A stretch of DNA of 64,000 nt. It comes from Candidatus Poribacteria bacterium (GTDB lineage: Bacteria > Poribacteria > WGA-4E > PCPOR2b). Location: positions 20,736-84,735 of the forward strand of contig PYIZ01000006.1 in NCBI GenBank assembly GCA_003635265.1. The letters are read 5' to 3'. The notes under the pieces were generated by a model. That model saw nothing but the letters and a program-made list of their open reading frames with translations. It was not told the DNA's origin and searched no databases. Below, piece by piece: positions 35,789 to 43,718 of this stretch; the stretch's first letter is position 1, and each line of letters begins with the position of its first letter. Made by a program: the position numbers and the translations under genes.

Positions 35789-35815
35789 GGGGCGGGTGCA
35801 GAATCAGCCCGCCCC
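35789..35815 (+). repeat. GC-rich inverted repeat GGGGCGGG/CCCGCCCC downstream of the PIG-L gene
   Basis: Perfect 8-bp arms with an 11-base loop lie 8 bp after the stop codon. There is no T-run; it may protect or loosely terminate the convergent transcripts of the two genes it separates. Confidence 0.65.
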
Positions 35816-35844
35816 TATTATGTGATTGAGGATTTAGATAGCTC

Positions 35845-37203
35845 TCAATAACCGCTTTCTCGTGAGGTTGATGCACACCATCGTGATTTCATCAGGAAGT
35901 GCATCAAAGCATCCCTCGCTTCTGTAGTTCCAATCTGATGCAGTGTATGCGCCGCATTGGCGCGGACATACCGATTCTCGTCCTTGAGTGCGGTTTTCAA
36001 CGCTGGAAGCGCCTCCTCCGCTTTTGAGCCGATTCGTGCCAACGCAAGCGAGGCATTTCGACGGACCCACTCGTCCGTATCGTTCAACGCCTGTGCCAGC
36101 GCTGGAACCGCCGTTGAGCACGCCTGTGCGACGATGCCCAACCCCTCTGCGGCGATTTTCCGCACCTCTGCCGATTCGTCTTGCGTTGCTCGGATTAACG
36201 TGGGTACGGCTTCCTGAGCGGCTGACCCCATATCTCCCAACGCGTCAACCGCAATCATACGCACCCCTTCGTTTGGGTCTTTCGCGGTTTCTATCAGTGC
36301 TGGGACAGCGGGAGAGCCGATCACGGTCAAGGCATAGCTGGCATTTCGCCGCACCATTTCAGATTCATCGTGCAAGATTTCCATCAACGCCGGCACAGCA
36401 GACTCGCCCACCGCACCCAACGCATAGGCAGCGTTGAGACATGCCGATTCCGACTCATTTCGCAGGGCATCGATTAGTTCAGGAATAGAGCCGTTTTCTG
36501 AGGTATCTGCCCCGTTTCCCGTTCCCAAATGCCACGTCCAGAGGTGTTTCCACATCAACCTCTGTCCATCGTCGCTAGGTGTCCACTCTATATCCTCGTT
36601 ATTCCAAGATGGACCTTGGGGTTCCTCCATCCGCGTAAAGAGGAACTTCATCATATACCGATTCATCTCGGTGCGGTTCGGCATGGCGCGATGCCAGAGG
36701 TCGTAATGGACGATGCTCATTGATCCTGCCTCTCCAGCAAGCGGTAACTCGTTTTGGCCGTTATCCGGTTCGGTATTATAGCATTGGCTCTGCGGAAGAA
36801 CGCCCGTCGGTCCCCGCATTTCAGGGGTATCTTGCGGGTAATAGAACGCCATCACCCAACGGGTAGGATGCCGCCGACGCGTCCAACTGTCCTTGTGTAA
36901 TCGCTGTCCACTACTACCCGGCGGGTTGTAATGGCAGTGGCGGTGTGGGTGCGTATAATAATCTGGACCTACAAGCCCGGTCAAAGCCCCATCGACAACG
37001 GGATGATCAAAGATTTCCTGAATGTCAGGGATTCTGGGTATCAGATTGTTTCCTGGGTTGCCTTCCTTCTCAAACACCGCTTCAGTTTGCTGGAAGATCG
37101 CCTCGTGAAAATCAGGAGGAAGATCGGTTTTGATGTTGATATACCCGTTGACAATAAAATGCTGCATCTGCTCGTCCGTGAGCAAATATTTTCCATCAGC
37201 CAT
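35845..37203 (-). CDS. Fusion: phytanoyl-CoA dioxygenase domain + HEAT-repeat domain
   Basis: 452 residues. Residues 1-~220 form a PhyH oxygenase: LTDEQMQHFIVNGYI start, HKD iron ligands at 103-105 (RLHKDSW) and distal His171 in DLWHRAMPNRTEM. Residues ~238-445 are six HEAT/PBS-lyase-like repeats of ~31-34 residues, each with an AVPALxxxLxDExxxVRxxAxxALxxIG pattern. HEAT solenoids bind protein partners, so a protein-directed or scaffolded hydroxylase is plausible. The SD is AAAGGAG. It lies 34 bp downstream of the aldo/keto reductase gene. Confidence 0.85.
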   Translation of the reverse strand: MADGKYLLTDEQMQHFIVNGYINIKTDLPPDFHEAIFQQTEAVFEKEGNPGNNLIPRIPDIQEIFDHPVVDGALTGLVGPDYYTHPHRHCHYNPPGSSGQRLHKDSWTRRRHPTRWVMAFYYPQDTPEMRGPTGVLPQSQCYNTEPDNGQNELPLAGEAGSMSIVHYDLWHRAMPNRTEMNRYMMKFLFTRMEEPQGPSWNNEDIEWTPSDDGQRLMWKHLWTWHLGTGNGADTSENGSIPELIDALRNESESACLNAAYALGAVGESAVPALMEILHDESEMVRRNASYALTVIGSPAVPALIETAKDPNEGVRMIAVDALGDMGSAAQEAVPTLIRATQDESAEVRKIAAEGLGIVAQACSTAVPALAQALNDTDEWVRRNASLALARIGSKAEEALPALKTALKDENRYVRANAAHTLHQIGTTEARDALMHFLMKSRWCASTSRESGY

Positions 37204-37237
37204 CTTGAAAACTCCTTTCTAGGTTTATAGGAGAATC

Positions 37238-38239
37238 CTACCACCGAAATAGATGTGGTCCAAAGTCTGCCCTATAGTACCGTGTGATAACCCCGCCGGG
37301 CGGAGCAACTTCGTCGATCCGTTCCCGGTCTTCGTCCGTCACCTCTACGTCGATTGCCCCCAAATTGTCCTCCATTTGCTCCATTGTGCGGACACCGACG
37401 ATTGGGCTGGTAATCCCCGGCTGTTGGGCACACCACGCCAACGAAAACTGGCTCGGTGTGCACCCTTTCTCCGCTGCGATTGCCAAGACAACGTCCAAGA
37501 CATTGAACGCTGCATCTGAGAACAGATCCGTGTTTCGGCTCTCATCTTGATAGCGTGAATCCGCTGGACGTGCCTCATCGCGTCGATATTTCCCGGTGAG
37601 AAATCCACCCGCCATCGGCGACCATGGAATGAGTGCTGTTCCATACGTCTGTGCCATCGGGACCAACTCCCGTTCAATGCTCCGATCGAGTAGGTGATAG
37701 GGTGGTTGTTCGCAGATGAAACGGTTGAGTCCCAACTCTTTTGAAGCCCATAGGGACTCAACCACCTGCCATGCGGCGAAGGTGCTGCTGCCGATGTAGC
37801 GCACTTTGCCCGACCGAATCAGATCGTCCAACGCCCGGAGCGTTTCGTCAATCGGTATATCTGAGCAGGGGCGATGGATCTGGTAGAGATCAATATAGTC
37901 GGTTTGTAAACGTTGCAGCGACGCCTCACACTGCTCGATGATGTGTCGACGGCTGTTGCCTTGCGCGTTTGGGTCTTCGTCGTCCATGCGGAAGTGGACT
38001 TTGGTCGCTAGCACGATTTGTGCACGTTTCCCGTTTCGTTTGAACGCCTTCCCGACCATTTCCTCGCTCTTACCACGGACGTACATATTCGCTGTGTCAA
38101 AGAAGTTGATGCCGCCATCAATCGCTCGGTCGATGATGTTCATGGAGTCGGACTCATCCGTTCGACCGCCAAACATCAAGCAACCCAGACAGAGCGTGCT
38201 TACCTTTGTGCCTGTCCTACCGAGACTGCGATATTCCAT
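37238..38239 (-). CDS. Aldo/keto reductase family oxidoreductase
   Basis: 333 residues, TIM barrel. Catalytic tetrad in order: Asp and Tyr in FFDTANMYVRGKSEEMVG, Lys in VLATKVHF, His in LYQIHRP. C-terminal NADPH-site landmarks are SPIVGVRTMEQMEDNLGA. The SD is AAGGAGG. It is followed closely by the PhyH-HEAT fusion, so the two probably act in one pathway; the substrate is unknown. Confidence 0.9.
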   Translation of the reverse strand: MEYRSLGRTGTKVSTLCLGCLMFGGRTDESDSMNIIDRAIDGGINFFDTANMYVRGKSEEMVGKAFKRNGKRAQIVLATKVHFRMDDEDPNAQGNSRRHIIEQCEASLQRLQTDYIDLYQIHRPCSDIPIDETLRALDDLIRSGKVRYIGSSTFAAWQVVESLWASKELGLNRFICEQPPYHLLDRSIERELVPMAQTYGTALIPWSPMAGGFLTGKYRRDEARPADSRYQDESRNTDLFSDAAFNVLDVVLAIAAEKGCTPSQFSLAWCAQQPGITSPIVGVRTMEQMEDNLGAIDVEVTDEDRERIDEVAPPGGVITRYYRADFGPHLFRW

Positions 38240-38285
38240 CTGTGCCTCCTTCCCTTTTTGCGCTCCTTAGTTACTATTAACCTTT

Positions 38286-38403
38286 GGTGCTAGCTAGTGA
38301 GAAAGTGCTATAAACATGTCGCCCCTCTGGGGCTAAATGAAGCGATGAACCAATGCTTTTCACGTTTCACGCATCACGTTATCAACAGCTGCAAACTAGC
38401 ACC
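38286..38403. mobile_element. MITE-like element, copy 1 (118 bp)
   Basis: Inverted ends GGTGCTAGC (38286) and AAACTAGCACC (to 38403) enclose GTGAGAAAGT, one family A palindrome (38309-38336), and the phrase ACGTTTCACGCATCACGT ahead of the right end. The same order of parts recurs in copy 2 at 40467-40727. No coding capacity. Confidence 0.6.
38309..38336 (+). repeat. Palindromic repeat family A, copy 4
   Basis: CTATAAACATGTCGCCCC then TCTGGGGCTAA, inside the MITE-like element. Confidence 0.8.
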
Positions 38404-38414
38404 ATTGATTATTA

Positions 38415-38435
38415 GGGCAACCACAAGGGTTGCCC
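38415..38435 (-). repeat. Inverted repeat GGGCAACC/GGTTGCCC
   Basis: 8-bp perfect arms and a 5-base loop, 6 bp after the FAH-family stop codon on the minus strand. It could serve as a transcript-end hairpin. Confidence 0.6.
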
Positions 38436-38440
38436 CTACT

Positions 38441-39214
38441 TTATTCCTCCGCGACTACCGGGTTGTGCAGGACACCGACGCCTTCGACCTCGATTTCAAC
38501 GCTATCGCCGGGTGCGATGGGTCCCACGCCGGAGGGTGTGCCAGTCATGATCACGTCGCCGGGCAGAAGGGTCATCACCGCGCTGATGTAGGAAACCAAG
38601 GTAGCGACAGAAAACACCAGATCAGAGGTGTTGGAATCCTGCTTCACTTCGCCGTTCAACCGCGTTTTAATATCAAGGTTGGTCGGATCTAAATCGGTGG
38701 CAATCACCGGACCGAGCGGGCAGAAGGTGTCGAATCCCTTCCCGAGCAGCATACACCCCATCTCCATCTCAGCGAATTGGATAACCCGCTCGCTGACGTC
38801 GTTGCCACAGGTGTAACCAAGCACATGGTCGAGGGCATCCGCTTCTGAGACTCGCCGCGCCTCTTTGCCTATAATGACTGCGAGTTCGCACTCGTAATGT
38901 ACTTCTTCGCCTTGGTGGGGATAGATGATAGGCTCTTCTGGACCGATAGCGGTTAGGGTCGGTTTCATGAAAAGCATCGGATTGGTGGGAAGTGGTTTGC
39001 CCGCCTCGCGGGCGTGTAGGACGTAGTTTAGACCGACGCCGATGATTCTAGGGGATTCGACCGGCGCGAGGACCGTCACCTGATCTATATGGGTGACAGC
39101 ACCGCTCGTATCCAGACTTTCGAAAGGGCAGCCGGCCAGTTGGCGGATGCTCCCATCATCGTCCAGAATACCGTAGCTTGCTTCTCCATCGCTGCGATAA
39201 CGTAGAATCTTCAT
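38441..39214 (-). CDS. Fumarylacetoacetate hydrolase (FAH) family protein
   Basis: 257 residues from the ATG at 39214 (MKILRYRSDGEASYG), preceded by AAGGAG. Family core: IGVGLNYVLHAREAG, EEVHYECELAVIIGKEARRV with the two Glu metal ligands, GYTCGNDVSER with the Asp ligand, GKGFDTFCPLGP and GDVIMTGTPSGVG. Members cleave or decarboxylate acylpyruvates and 2-keto-3-deoxy acids. It lies 31 bp downstream of an enolase-superfamily dehydratase, which would make such a keto acid, so the pair forms a plausible sugar-acid pathway. Confidence 0.9.
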   Translation of the reverse strand: MKILRYRSDGEASYGILDDDGSIRQLAGCPFESLDTSGAVTHIDQVTVLAPVESPRIIGVGLNYVLHAREAGKPLPTNPMLFMKPTLTAIGPEEPIIYPHQGEEVHYECELAVIIGKEARRVSEADALDHVLGYTCGNDVSERVIQFAEMEMGCMLLGKGFDTFCPLGPVIATDLDPTNLDIKTRLNGEVKQDSNTSDLVFSVATLVSYISAVMTLLPGDVIMTGTPSGVGPIAPGDSVEIEVEGVGVLHNPVVAEE

Positions 39215-39245
39215 ATCTCGCATCTCCTTATAGGGTTTAGAATTA

Positions 39246-40370
39246 TTACAACTGTGCACGTGGGGTATTCCCACCCGCTGCATATTTTTCTACGGCATCA
39301 GGGTCCAACTCCAACCCCAATCCCGGCTTATTTGAGTCAGGCGACCACATGCCATCTTTGGGCGCTGCCCACTCTTTGTAGACAACCTTGTCCGACTCTT
39401 CAGATATCCCTAGGTATTCCACTACCTTCAGGTTCGGCGTGGCACAGGCAAGGTGTAGGTGGATGAGCTGGTAGGCGTGAGGCGCGACCGGGAGGTTGAA
39501 CGCGTGCGCGAGATGCGCCACCTTCATCCACTCCGTGATACCGCCCACTCGCCCGACATCCGGCTGAACGATATCCGCTCCGCCGCGAGAGATGAGCTCT
39601 TTGAAGCCGAACTTGGTATATTCGTGCTCACCTGTGGCGACGGGGATGTTGATCGCTTTGGCGATAGCTGCCAATCCGTCGATGTCATCAGCCAACACTG
39701 GCTCTTCAAACCAACCGACGCGATATTCTTCAAAGGCTTTACCCATGTAGATTGCTTGCTTGGCATAATAGCCGTTGTTGGCATCAATGTAGATTTCGAT
39801 ATCGTCCCCGACCGCCTCGCGGACAGCAGCGAGCCGTTGGATATCTTCCCGCTCGCTTTTGCCAAAGTCCTTGCCGACCTTCATCTTGACCGCTTTGAAA
39901 CCGCGTTCGACATAGCCGGTCTGTTCTGCCACCAATTCTTCCGTGTTGAAGTTTGTCCAACCGCCGCTACCGTAGACCGGAACAGAATCGGTGTAAGGAC
40001 CCAACAGCTGATAGAGCGGAACGTTGAAGTGTTTCGCTTTCAAATCCCATAGGGCGACATCAACAGCGGAGAGAGCGCAGAATGCCAACCCTTTGCGACC
40101 CACCCCTCGAACGCACCAGAAGAGATCGTCCCAAATCTTTTCGATGTTTAACGGGTTTTGCCCCACCAACAATTCTTTGAAGGTGCCCTCTATGAGCGTC
40201 TGCCCTGCACGACCTCCACCCGATGGACTCAGCCCTTCGAGCCCGGAATCGGTGATAATGTGCACAAAGCACGTGGCGCGACCGCTTGCCACATGGCGGA
40301 TGGTGGCGTCCTGAATAGCGCTGAGATGTGGCAGCGACAACAACGTCGTTTTGACATCTGTTATTTTCAT
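39246..40370 (-). CDS. Mandelate racemase/muconate lactonizing enzyme-family (sugar acid dehydratase-like)
   Basis: 374 residues from the ATG at 40370, which has GGAGGA 7 bases upstream; the ATG at 40376 is too close to that SD. Enolase-superfamily residues are complete: KMK of the second barrel strand (about 162-164), metal ligands Asp196 (YIDANNGY), Glu222 (WFEEPV) and Glu248 (TGEHEY), and His in PVAPHAYQL. The KxK plus late-His pattern is that of acid-sugar dehydratases and MR-subgroup enzymes. It is the first gene of a two-gene unit with the FAH-family hydrolase. Confidence 0.88.
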   Translation of the reverse strand: MKITDVKTTLLSLPHLSAIQDATIRHVASGRATCFVHIITDSGLEGLSPSGGGRAGQTLIEGTFKELLVGQNPLNIEKIWDDLFWCVRGVGRKGLAFCALSAVDVALWDLKAKHFNVPLYQLLGPYTDSVPVYGSGGWTNFNTEELVAEQTGYVERGFKAVKMKVGKDFGKSEREDIQRLAAVREAVGDDIEIYIDANNGYYAKQAIYMGKAFEEYRVGWFEEPVLADDIDGLAAIAKAINIPVATGEHEYTKFGFKELISRGGADIVQPDVGRVGGITEWMKVAHLAHAFNLPVAPHAYQLIHLHLACATPNLKVVEYLGISEESDKVVYKEWAAPKDGMWSPDSNKPGLGLELDPDAVEKYAAGGNTPRAQL

Positions 40371-40576
40371 AGGCATTCCTCCGTAGTGTAGGGTATCGTC
40401 TAAAATCGACGCCCGTGGGTTAATTTATAGATTTAATCTGCTTCCTCGAATCGTATAATAACCTTCGGTGCTAGTTTAGTGAGAAAGTTTTTTCCACATT
40501 GTTCAAGTCGCTTTGGGTCCCGACTTATCGGGGAGTTCATTGGTTCATTAGTTGGTTGGTTGATTCATTCTTAGGA

Positions 40577-40600
40577 TACACATGTCGCCCCTCTGGGGCT
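40577..40600 (+). repeat. Palindromic repeat family A, copy 5
   Basis: ACACATGTCGCCCC then TCTGGGGCT, within MITE-like copy 2. Confidence 0.75.
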
Positions 40601-40623
40601 TTCGGGTATTTGTTTATCCGTGT

Positions 40624-40653
40624 ACTATAGACATGTCGCCCCTCTGGGGCTAA
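40624..40653 (+). repeat. Palindromic repeat family A, copy 6
   Basis: ACTATAGACATGTCGCCCC then TCTGGGGCTAA. Confidence 0.8.
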
Positions 40654-40773
40654 ACGAACCGCTTAACCAATGACTTTTACGTTTCACGCATCACGTTTCA
40701 CGTTATCAACAGCTGCAAACTAGCACCATTAGTTAATACCTATTCATTATATTATTCTTGTTTTCAAATATCA

Positions 40774-42453
40774 TCAAAAGCCTGCTACCCCTGTCCCATA
40801 CAGGGGATCTGCGCCTGCGTGGAGTTTTCCCTCCTCATCAATGCTCACTCCCGTGGGGCGCCCAAAACCGCCACTCGCTACAGCGTCCATACTCACAACA
40901 CGGTGTCCCATATCCCCCAATGCGCGCTGCACATCTTCAGGGATCCGTGATTCGAGGAATGATTCTTCGTACAGGGCCTCCGCCCACACGCGGGGTGCCT
41001 CCATCGCGCTCTGGATATCCATATCGAAGTCGACGCAGTGGATGAGCGCATGAATCACACCGCTCATACTGCGTCGTGCACCCGGTGCATCAACTGCCAA
41101 GAACGGCTTGCGGTCGCGGAAGAAGATAGGGACATGTGCACCTCGCGGGGGACGCCGACTTGGTCCGAGCGAAAGCGGACGCCCCGGCACTGGATCGAAG
41201 TTGCACATGTGATCATTCATGACAATTCCTGTATCGGGTATGGCAACATACGACCCGAATGCGTTGCCCAAGCTGGTGAGCATGTTGAACACATTCCCTG
41301 CACGATCGGCGACGGCAAGTGTTGTGGTGTCGTGACCGCTGACTGATTTTGCCTCCCCTCGGACCGGGGATTCACCGCCTTGGTAAGGTGCAGGCGAAAC
41401 CGGCTCTACATCATGTTCTGCTTTGTCGAGACGAATACGATTTGCGACTTCGGCGGCGTAGCCCTTACTCAGCAAGCCCGGCTCACGTGGGAATGCGAAA
41501 TAATTCACCCATGCCCGCCGCATGGTTTCGAGAACTAGGTGGCGATAGGTCGGACTATCAGGACCGAAGCGCACAAGGTCGAAATTCTCCAAGATGTTCA
41601 GCGTCTGAGTGAGGAAATTGGAATCCCCTGGGGTATAACGCAGCCCACGATATTCACCAAAATGCTCCTCATGCAGCTCGCGGGTATCAGACTCATAATT
41701 TGCCAAGTCGTCGTAGGTCAGGATGCCATCGCCCCGTTCTATCTCAGCGGCAATTGCTTCAGCGATCTTGCCTTTGTAAAAAGCGTCTGCTCCGCCCCCT
41801 GCAATTGCGCGATAGGTGTCGGCAAGTTCAGGATACGTCAGTTTATCGCCCGGTGCCCAGAAGGTTCCCGGTGCCGGTGGCAATCCATCTACCAAGTAGA
41901 GCTGACCCAAAATCGGGAATCTATGGAAGTGCTTCATGGCTCTTGCAATCGTTACGGTGGTTCGTGTATCTACTTCTACCCCGTTCTCCGCTAGTTCGAT
42001 GACTGGGGCGAGAACATCTTTGATCTCCATTGTTCCGTAACGCACCAATACACTACATAGCCCTGCCACGGTACCCGGTATCGCCACAGACTTATGTCCA
42101 ATGATATTGGCATCGTCCCGTACATTTTCCCAGCCGTAGAAGCCGCCCTGTCCCGGTAGGAGTTCAAACATATCCGGGGTTGCTGCCGCCGGTGGCACGG
42201 TAGTGTCGTCGAAAATGGTCGTTTTGCCTTGATCGGCAGAGTATACACAAATGATACCGTTGCCGCCAACGCCACACATACCCGGCTCCGCTAACTGTGC
42301 AACGAATGCAGCAGCGACGCCTGCGTCCACTGCGTTACCGCCCTGCTGCATAATCTCCACGCCGGTCTGGGCAACGAGGTCATGGCCCCCCGCAACTACG
42401 CCGTTCCCCGCGACGACCTCTTTTCTTCTAGATTCGATGCTGCTCTGTATCAC
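40774..42453 (-). CDS. ggt: Gamma-glutamyltransferase family Ntn-hydrolase
   Basis: 559 residues from the GTG at 42453, one base after the stop of the upstream gene and preceded by GAGGG. A longer start (TTG at 42489) would overlap that gene. Landmarks: VVAGGHDLVAQTGVEIMQQG, GGNAVDAGVAAAF, GVGGNGIICVY near the start; SGHDTTTLAVADRAGNV (about 373-388), which holds the autoprocessing, catalytic Thr; and GIVMNDHMCNFDP. It is predicted to self-cleave into two subunits. No signal peptide is seen, so it is cytoplasmic, unlike periplasmic E. coli Ggt. It is the last gene of a tight four-gene operon. Confidence 0.88.
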   Translation of the reverse strand: MIQSSIESRRKEVVAGNGVVAGGHDLVAQTGVEIMQQGGNAVDAGVAAAFVAQLAEPGMCGVGGNGIICVYSADQGKTTIFDDTTVPPAAATPDMFELLPGQGGFYGWENVRDDANIIGHKSVAIPGTVAGLCSVLVRYGTMEIKDVLAPVIELAENGVEVDTRTTVTIARAMKHFHRFPILGQLYLVDGLPPAPGTFWAPGDKLTYPELADTYRAIAGGGADAFYKGKIAEAIAAEIERGDGILTYDDLANYESDTRELHEEHFGEYRGLRYTPGDSNFLTQTLNILENFDLVRFGPDSPTYRHLVLETMRRAWVNYFAFPREPGLLSKGYAAEVANRIRLDKAEHDVEPVSPAPYQGGESPVRGEAKSVSGHDTTTLAVADRAGNVFNMLTSLGNAFGSYVAIPDTGIVMNDHMCNFDPVPGRPLSLGPSRRPPRGAHVPIFFRDRKPFLAVDAPGARRSMSGVIHALIHCVDFDMDIQSAMEAPRVWAEALYEESFLESRIPEDVQRALGDMGHRVVSMDAVASGGFGRPTGVSIDEEGKLHAGADPLYGTGVAGF

Positions 42454-42454
42454 T

Positions 42455-43693
42455 TTACCCTCTTTCGAGCACAATACCTTCCCGTTCAATCCGCGCGAAC
42501 ATTTCTTGATACTCTGGTGTACCGTCGTTATCCCAATACTCCGTGGAGATGGGCGAGTCGTAACTCATCGGGATGAGGCGGCTCCGATCGGGACGCACCA
42601 TGAAGATGGAGTTTTTCGGGTCCGCGATGTTGTACATCTTCGTTCCGTTTTTGAACTGCGACTTGATAATCCACTTCTCCTGTTCTGGCAGTTTCAAATG
42701 TTCCAACCGCTCCAATTCATCGCGGTCAAGTGTTAGCCCCAGTCCCGGTTTTTCTGGTACGCGCAGAAAGCCGTTGATCGGCTCCAGCCGCTCCTTCACG
42801 ATATCGTCTTTCCAAGTTTCGGTATCGGCGAAAAAGTGGAAGGTTGCGGTCGGGAATGCAGCCATCATGTGCGTCGTCATTGTCCGTGTAATAGTGCCTC
42901 CGACGTTCTGGAGCATGAAGGGACTGTTGTCCGCGGCAAATAATCCAGCGCGACGGATGGCGTCTCCAATCCTAGAGTGTCCTAGCATATAGGCATCCGC
43001 GGGTTTCATCAACACCTCGTAGGTCGCACCCATTGGAAAATGGTGGAGGACGATGGGCAATCGTGAGCGCTTACGCAATTCGATATACCCCTCAATATCC
43101 TCTCCGGGTAACGGGTCTTCAAAACAGCCGGCGATAGGGTACTGTTCCAGGTTAGCAAGTAGCTCCGGCATGTGATCGTCTGTGCCGTGCATAGTGAAGT
43201 CGTAATGGATCTTGAACCCCTCCGGCGCAACCGCTTGCATTGCCTCGGTTTGGTCCATGACGTTCTCGAAGGGTGAGAGGTGATACTTCAGCCATGTGTA
43301 CCCCTGTGCGGCGTACTGCTCCACCGTCTCTGCCATGAGGTGGGGATGTGTGGAGACTGTCCAACTGCCTACCGGCACCCAAGAGCGGTATTTCTGCCCA
43401 AACAACTTGTAGACAGGCACACCCGCATACTGCCCCATCAGGTCGTACATCGCTGTTCCCAATCCGAGGGAGACTTCGTCCCCCATCCAATCAAAGGGAT
43501 TGGTTCCGATGTAACCGTCAATCACCTCCTGCGACTCCGTGCTCCCGCTCTCTCCCAGCCCGACCAGTCCATTGTCCGTATGCACGACGTACACAGTGCG
43601 CGTGATGGGACCGTAGAAGTGGTTGAGTTGATACGCGATCCAGTCCACATATTCGAGAGTGATTGGGTGAACTTCGATTTCAGTGACTTTCAT
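42455..43693 (-). CDS. Enolase-superfamily protein with atypical active site
   Basis: 412 residues. N-terminal capping domain (MKVTEIEVHPITLEY) and barrel with TWLKYHLSPFEN (Lys136, His138 in place of KxK), Asp165 in HYDFTMHG, Glu192 in CFEDPLPGED, then VLHHFPMG where the third metal ligand would be Glu; here it is His217/His218. It is longer than typical MR/MLE enzymes through a ~50-residue C-terminal extension. Metal binding may be altered, so racemase or dehydratase activity is uncertain. It lies 25 bp after the radical SAM gene and 1 bp before the GGT gene. Confidence 0.75.
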   Translation of the reverse strand: MKVTEIEVHPITLEYVDWIAYQLNHFYGPITRTVYVVHTDNGLVGLGESGSTESQEVIDGYIGTNPFDWMGDEVSLGLGTAMYDLMGQYAGVPVYKLFGQKYRSWVPVGSWTVSTHPHLMAETVEQYAAQGYTWLKYHLSPFENVMDQTEAMQAVAPEGFKIHYDFTMHGTDDHMPELLANLEQYPIAGCFEDPLPGEDIEGYIELRKRSRLPIVLHHFPMGATYEVLMKPADAYMLGHSRIGDAIRRAGLFAADNSPFMLQNVGGTITRTMTTHMMAAFPTATFHFFADTETWKDDIVKERLEPINGFLRVPEKPGLGLTLDRDELERLEHLKLPEQEKWIIKSQFKNGTKMYNIADPKNSIFMVRPDRSRLIPMSYDSPISTEYWDNDGTPEYQEMFARIEREGIVLERG

Positions 43694-43718
43694 GCTCTCC
43701 TCCGTTTGCTCCTGTTTT

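Larger units (their letters stand above)
40467..40727. mobile_element. MITE-like element, copy 2 (261 bp)
   Basis: Perfect 11-bp inverted ends GGTGCTAGTTT (40467-40477) and AAACTAGCACC (40717-40727). Inside are GTGAGAAAGT, a TCCCGACTTATCGGGGA palindrome (40518-40534), two family A palindromes (40577-40600, 40624-40653) and the phrase CACGTTTCACGTTATCAAC. It fills most of the 403-bp gap 40371-40773; the remainder of that gap shows nothing else. Confidence 0.6.

Noticed and set aside
39459-40052. Plus-strand frame opposite the enolase-superfamily gene
   Set aside because: It is an antisense shadow; the minus-strand protein has a complete active site.
42453-42489. Longer TTG start of the GGT gene
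   Set aside because: It would overlap the upstream enolase gene by 35 bp without SD; the GTG one base after its stop has GAGGG in front.
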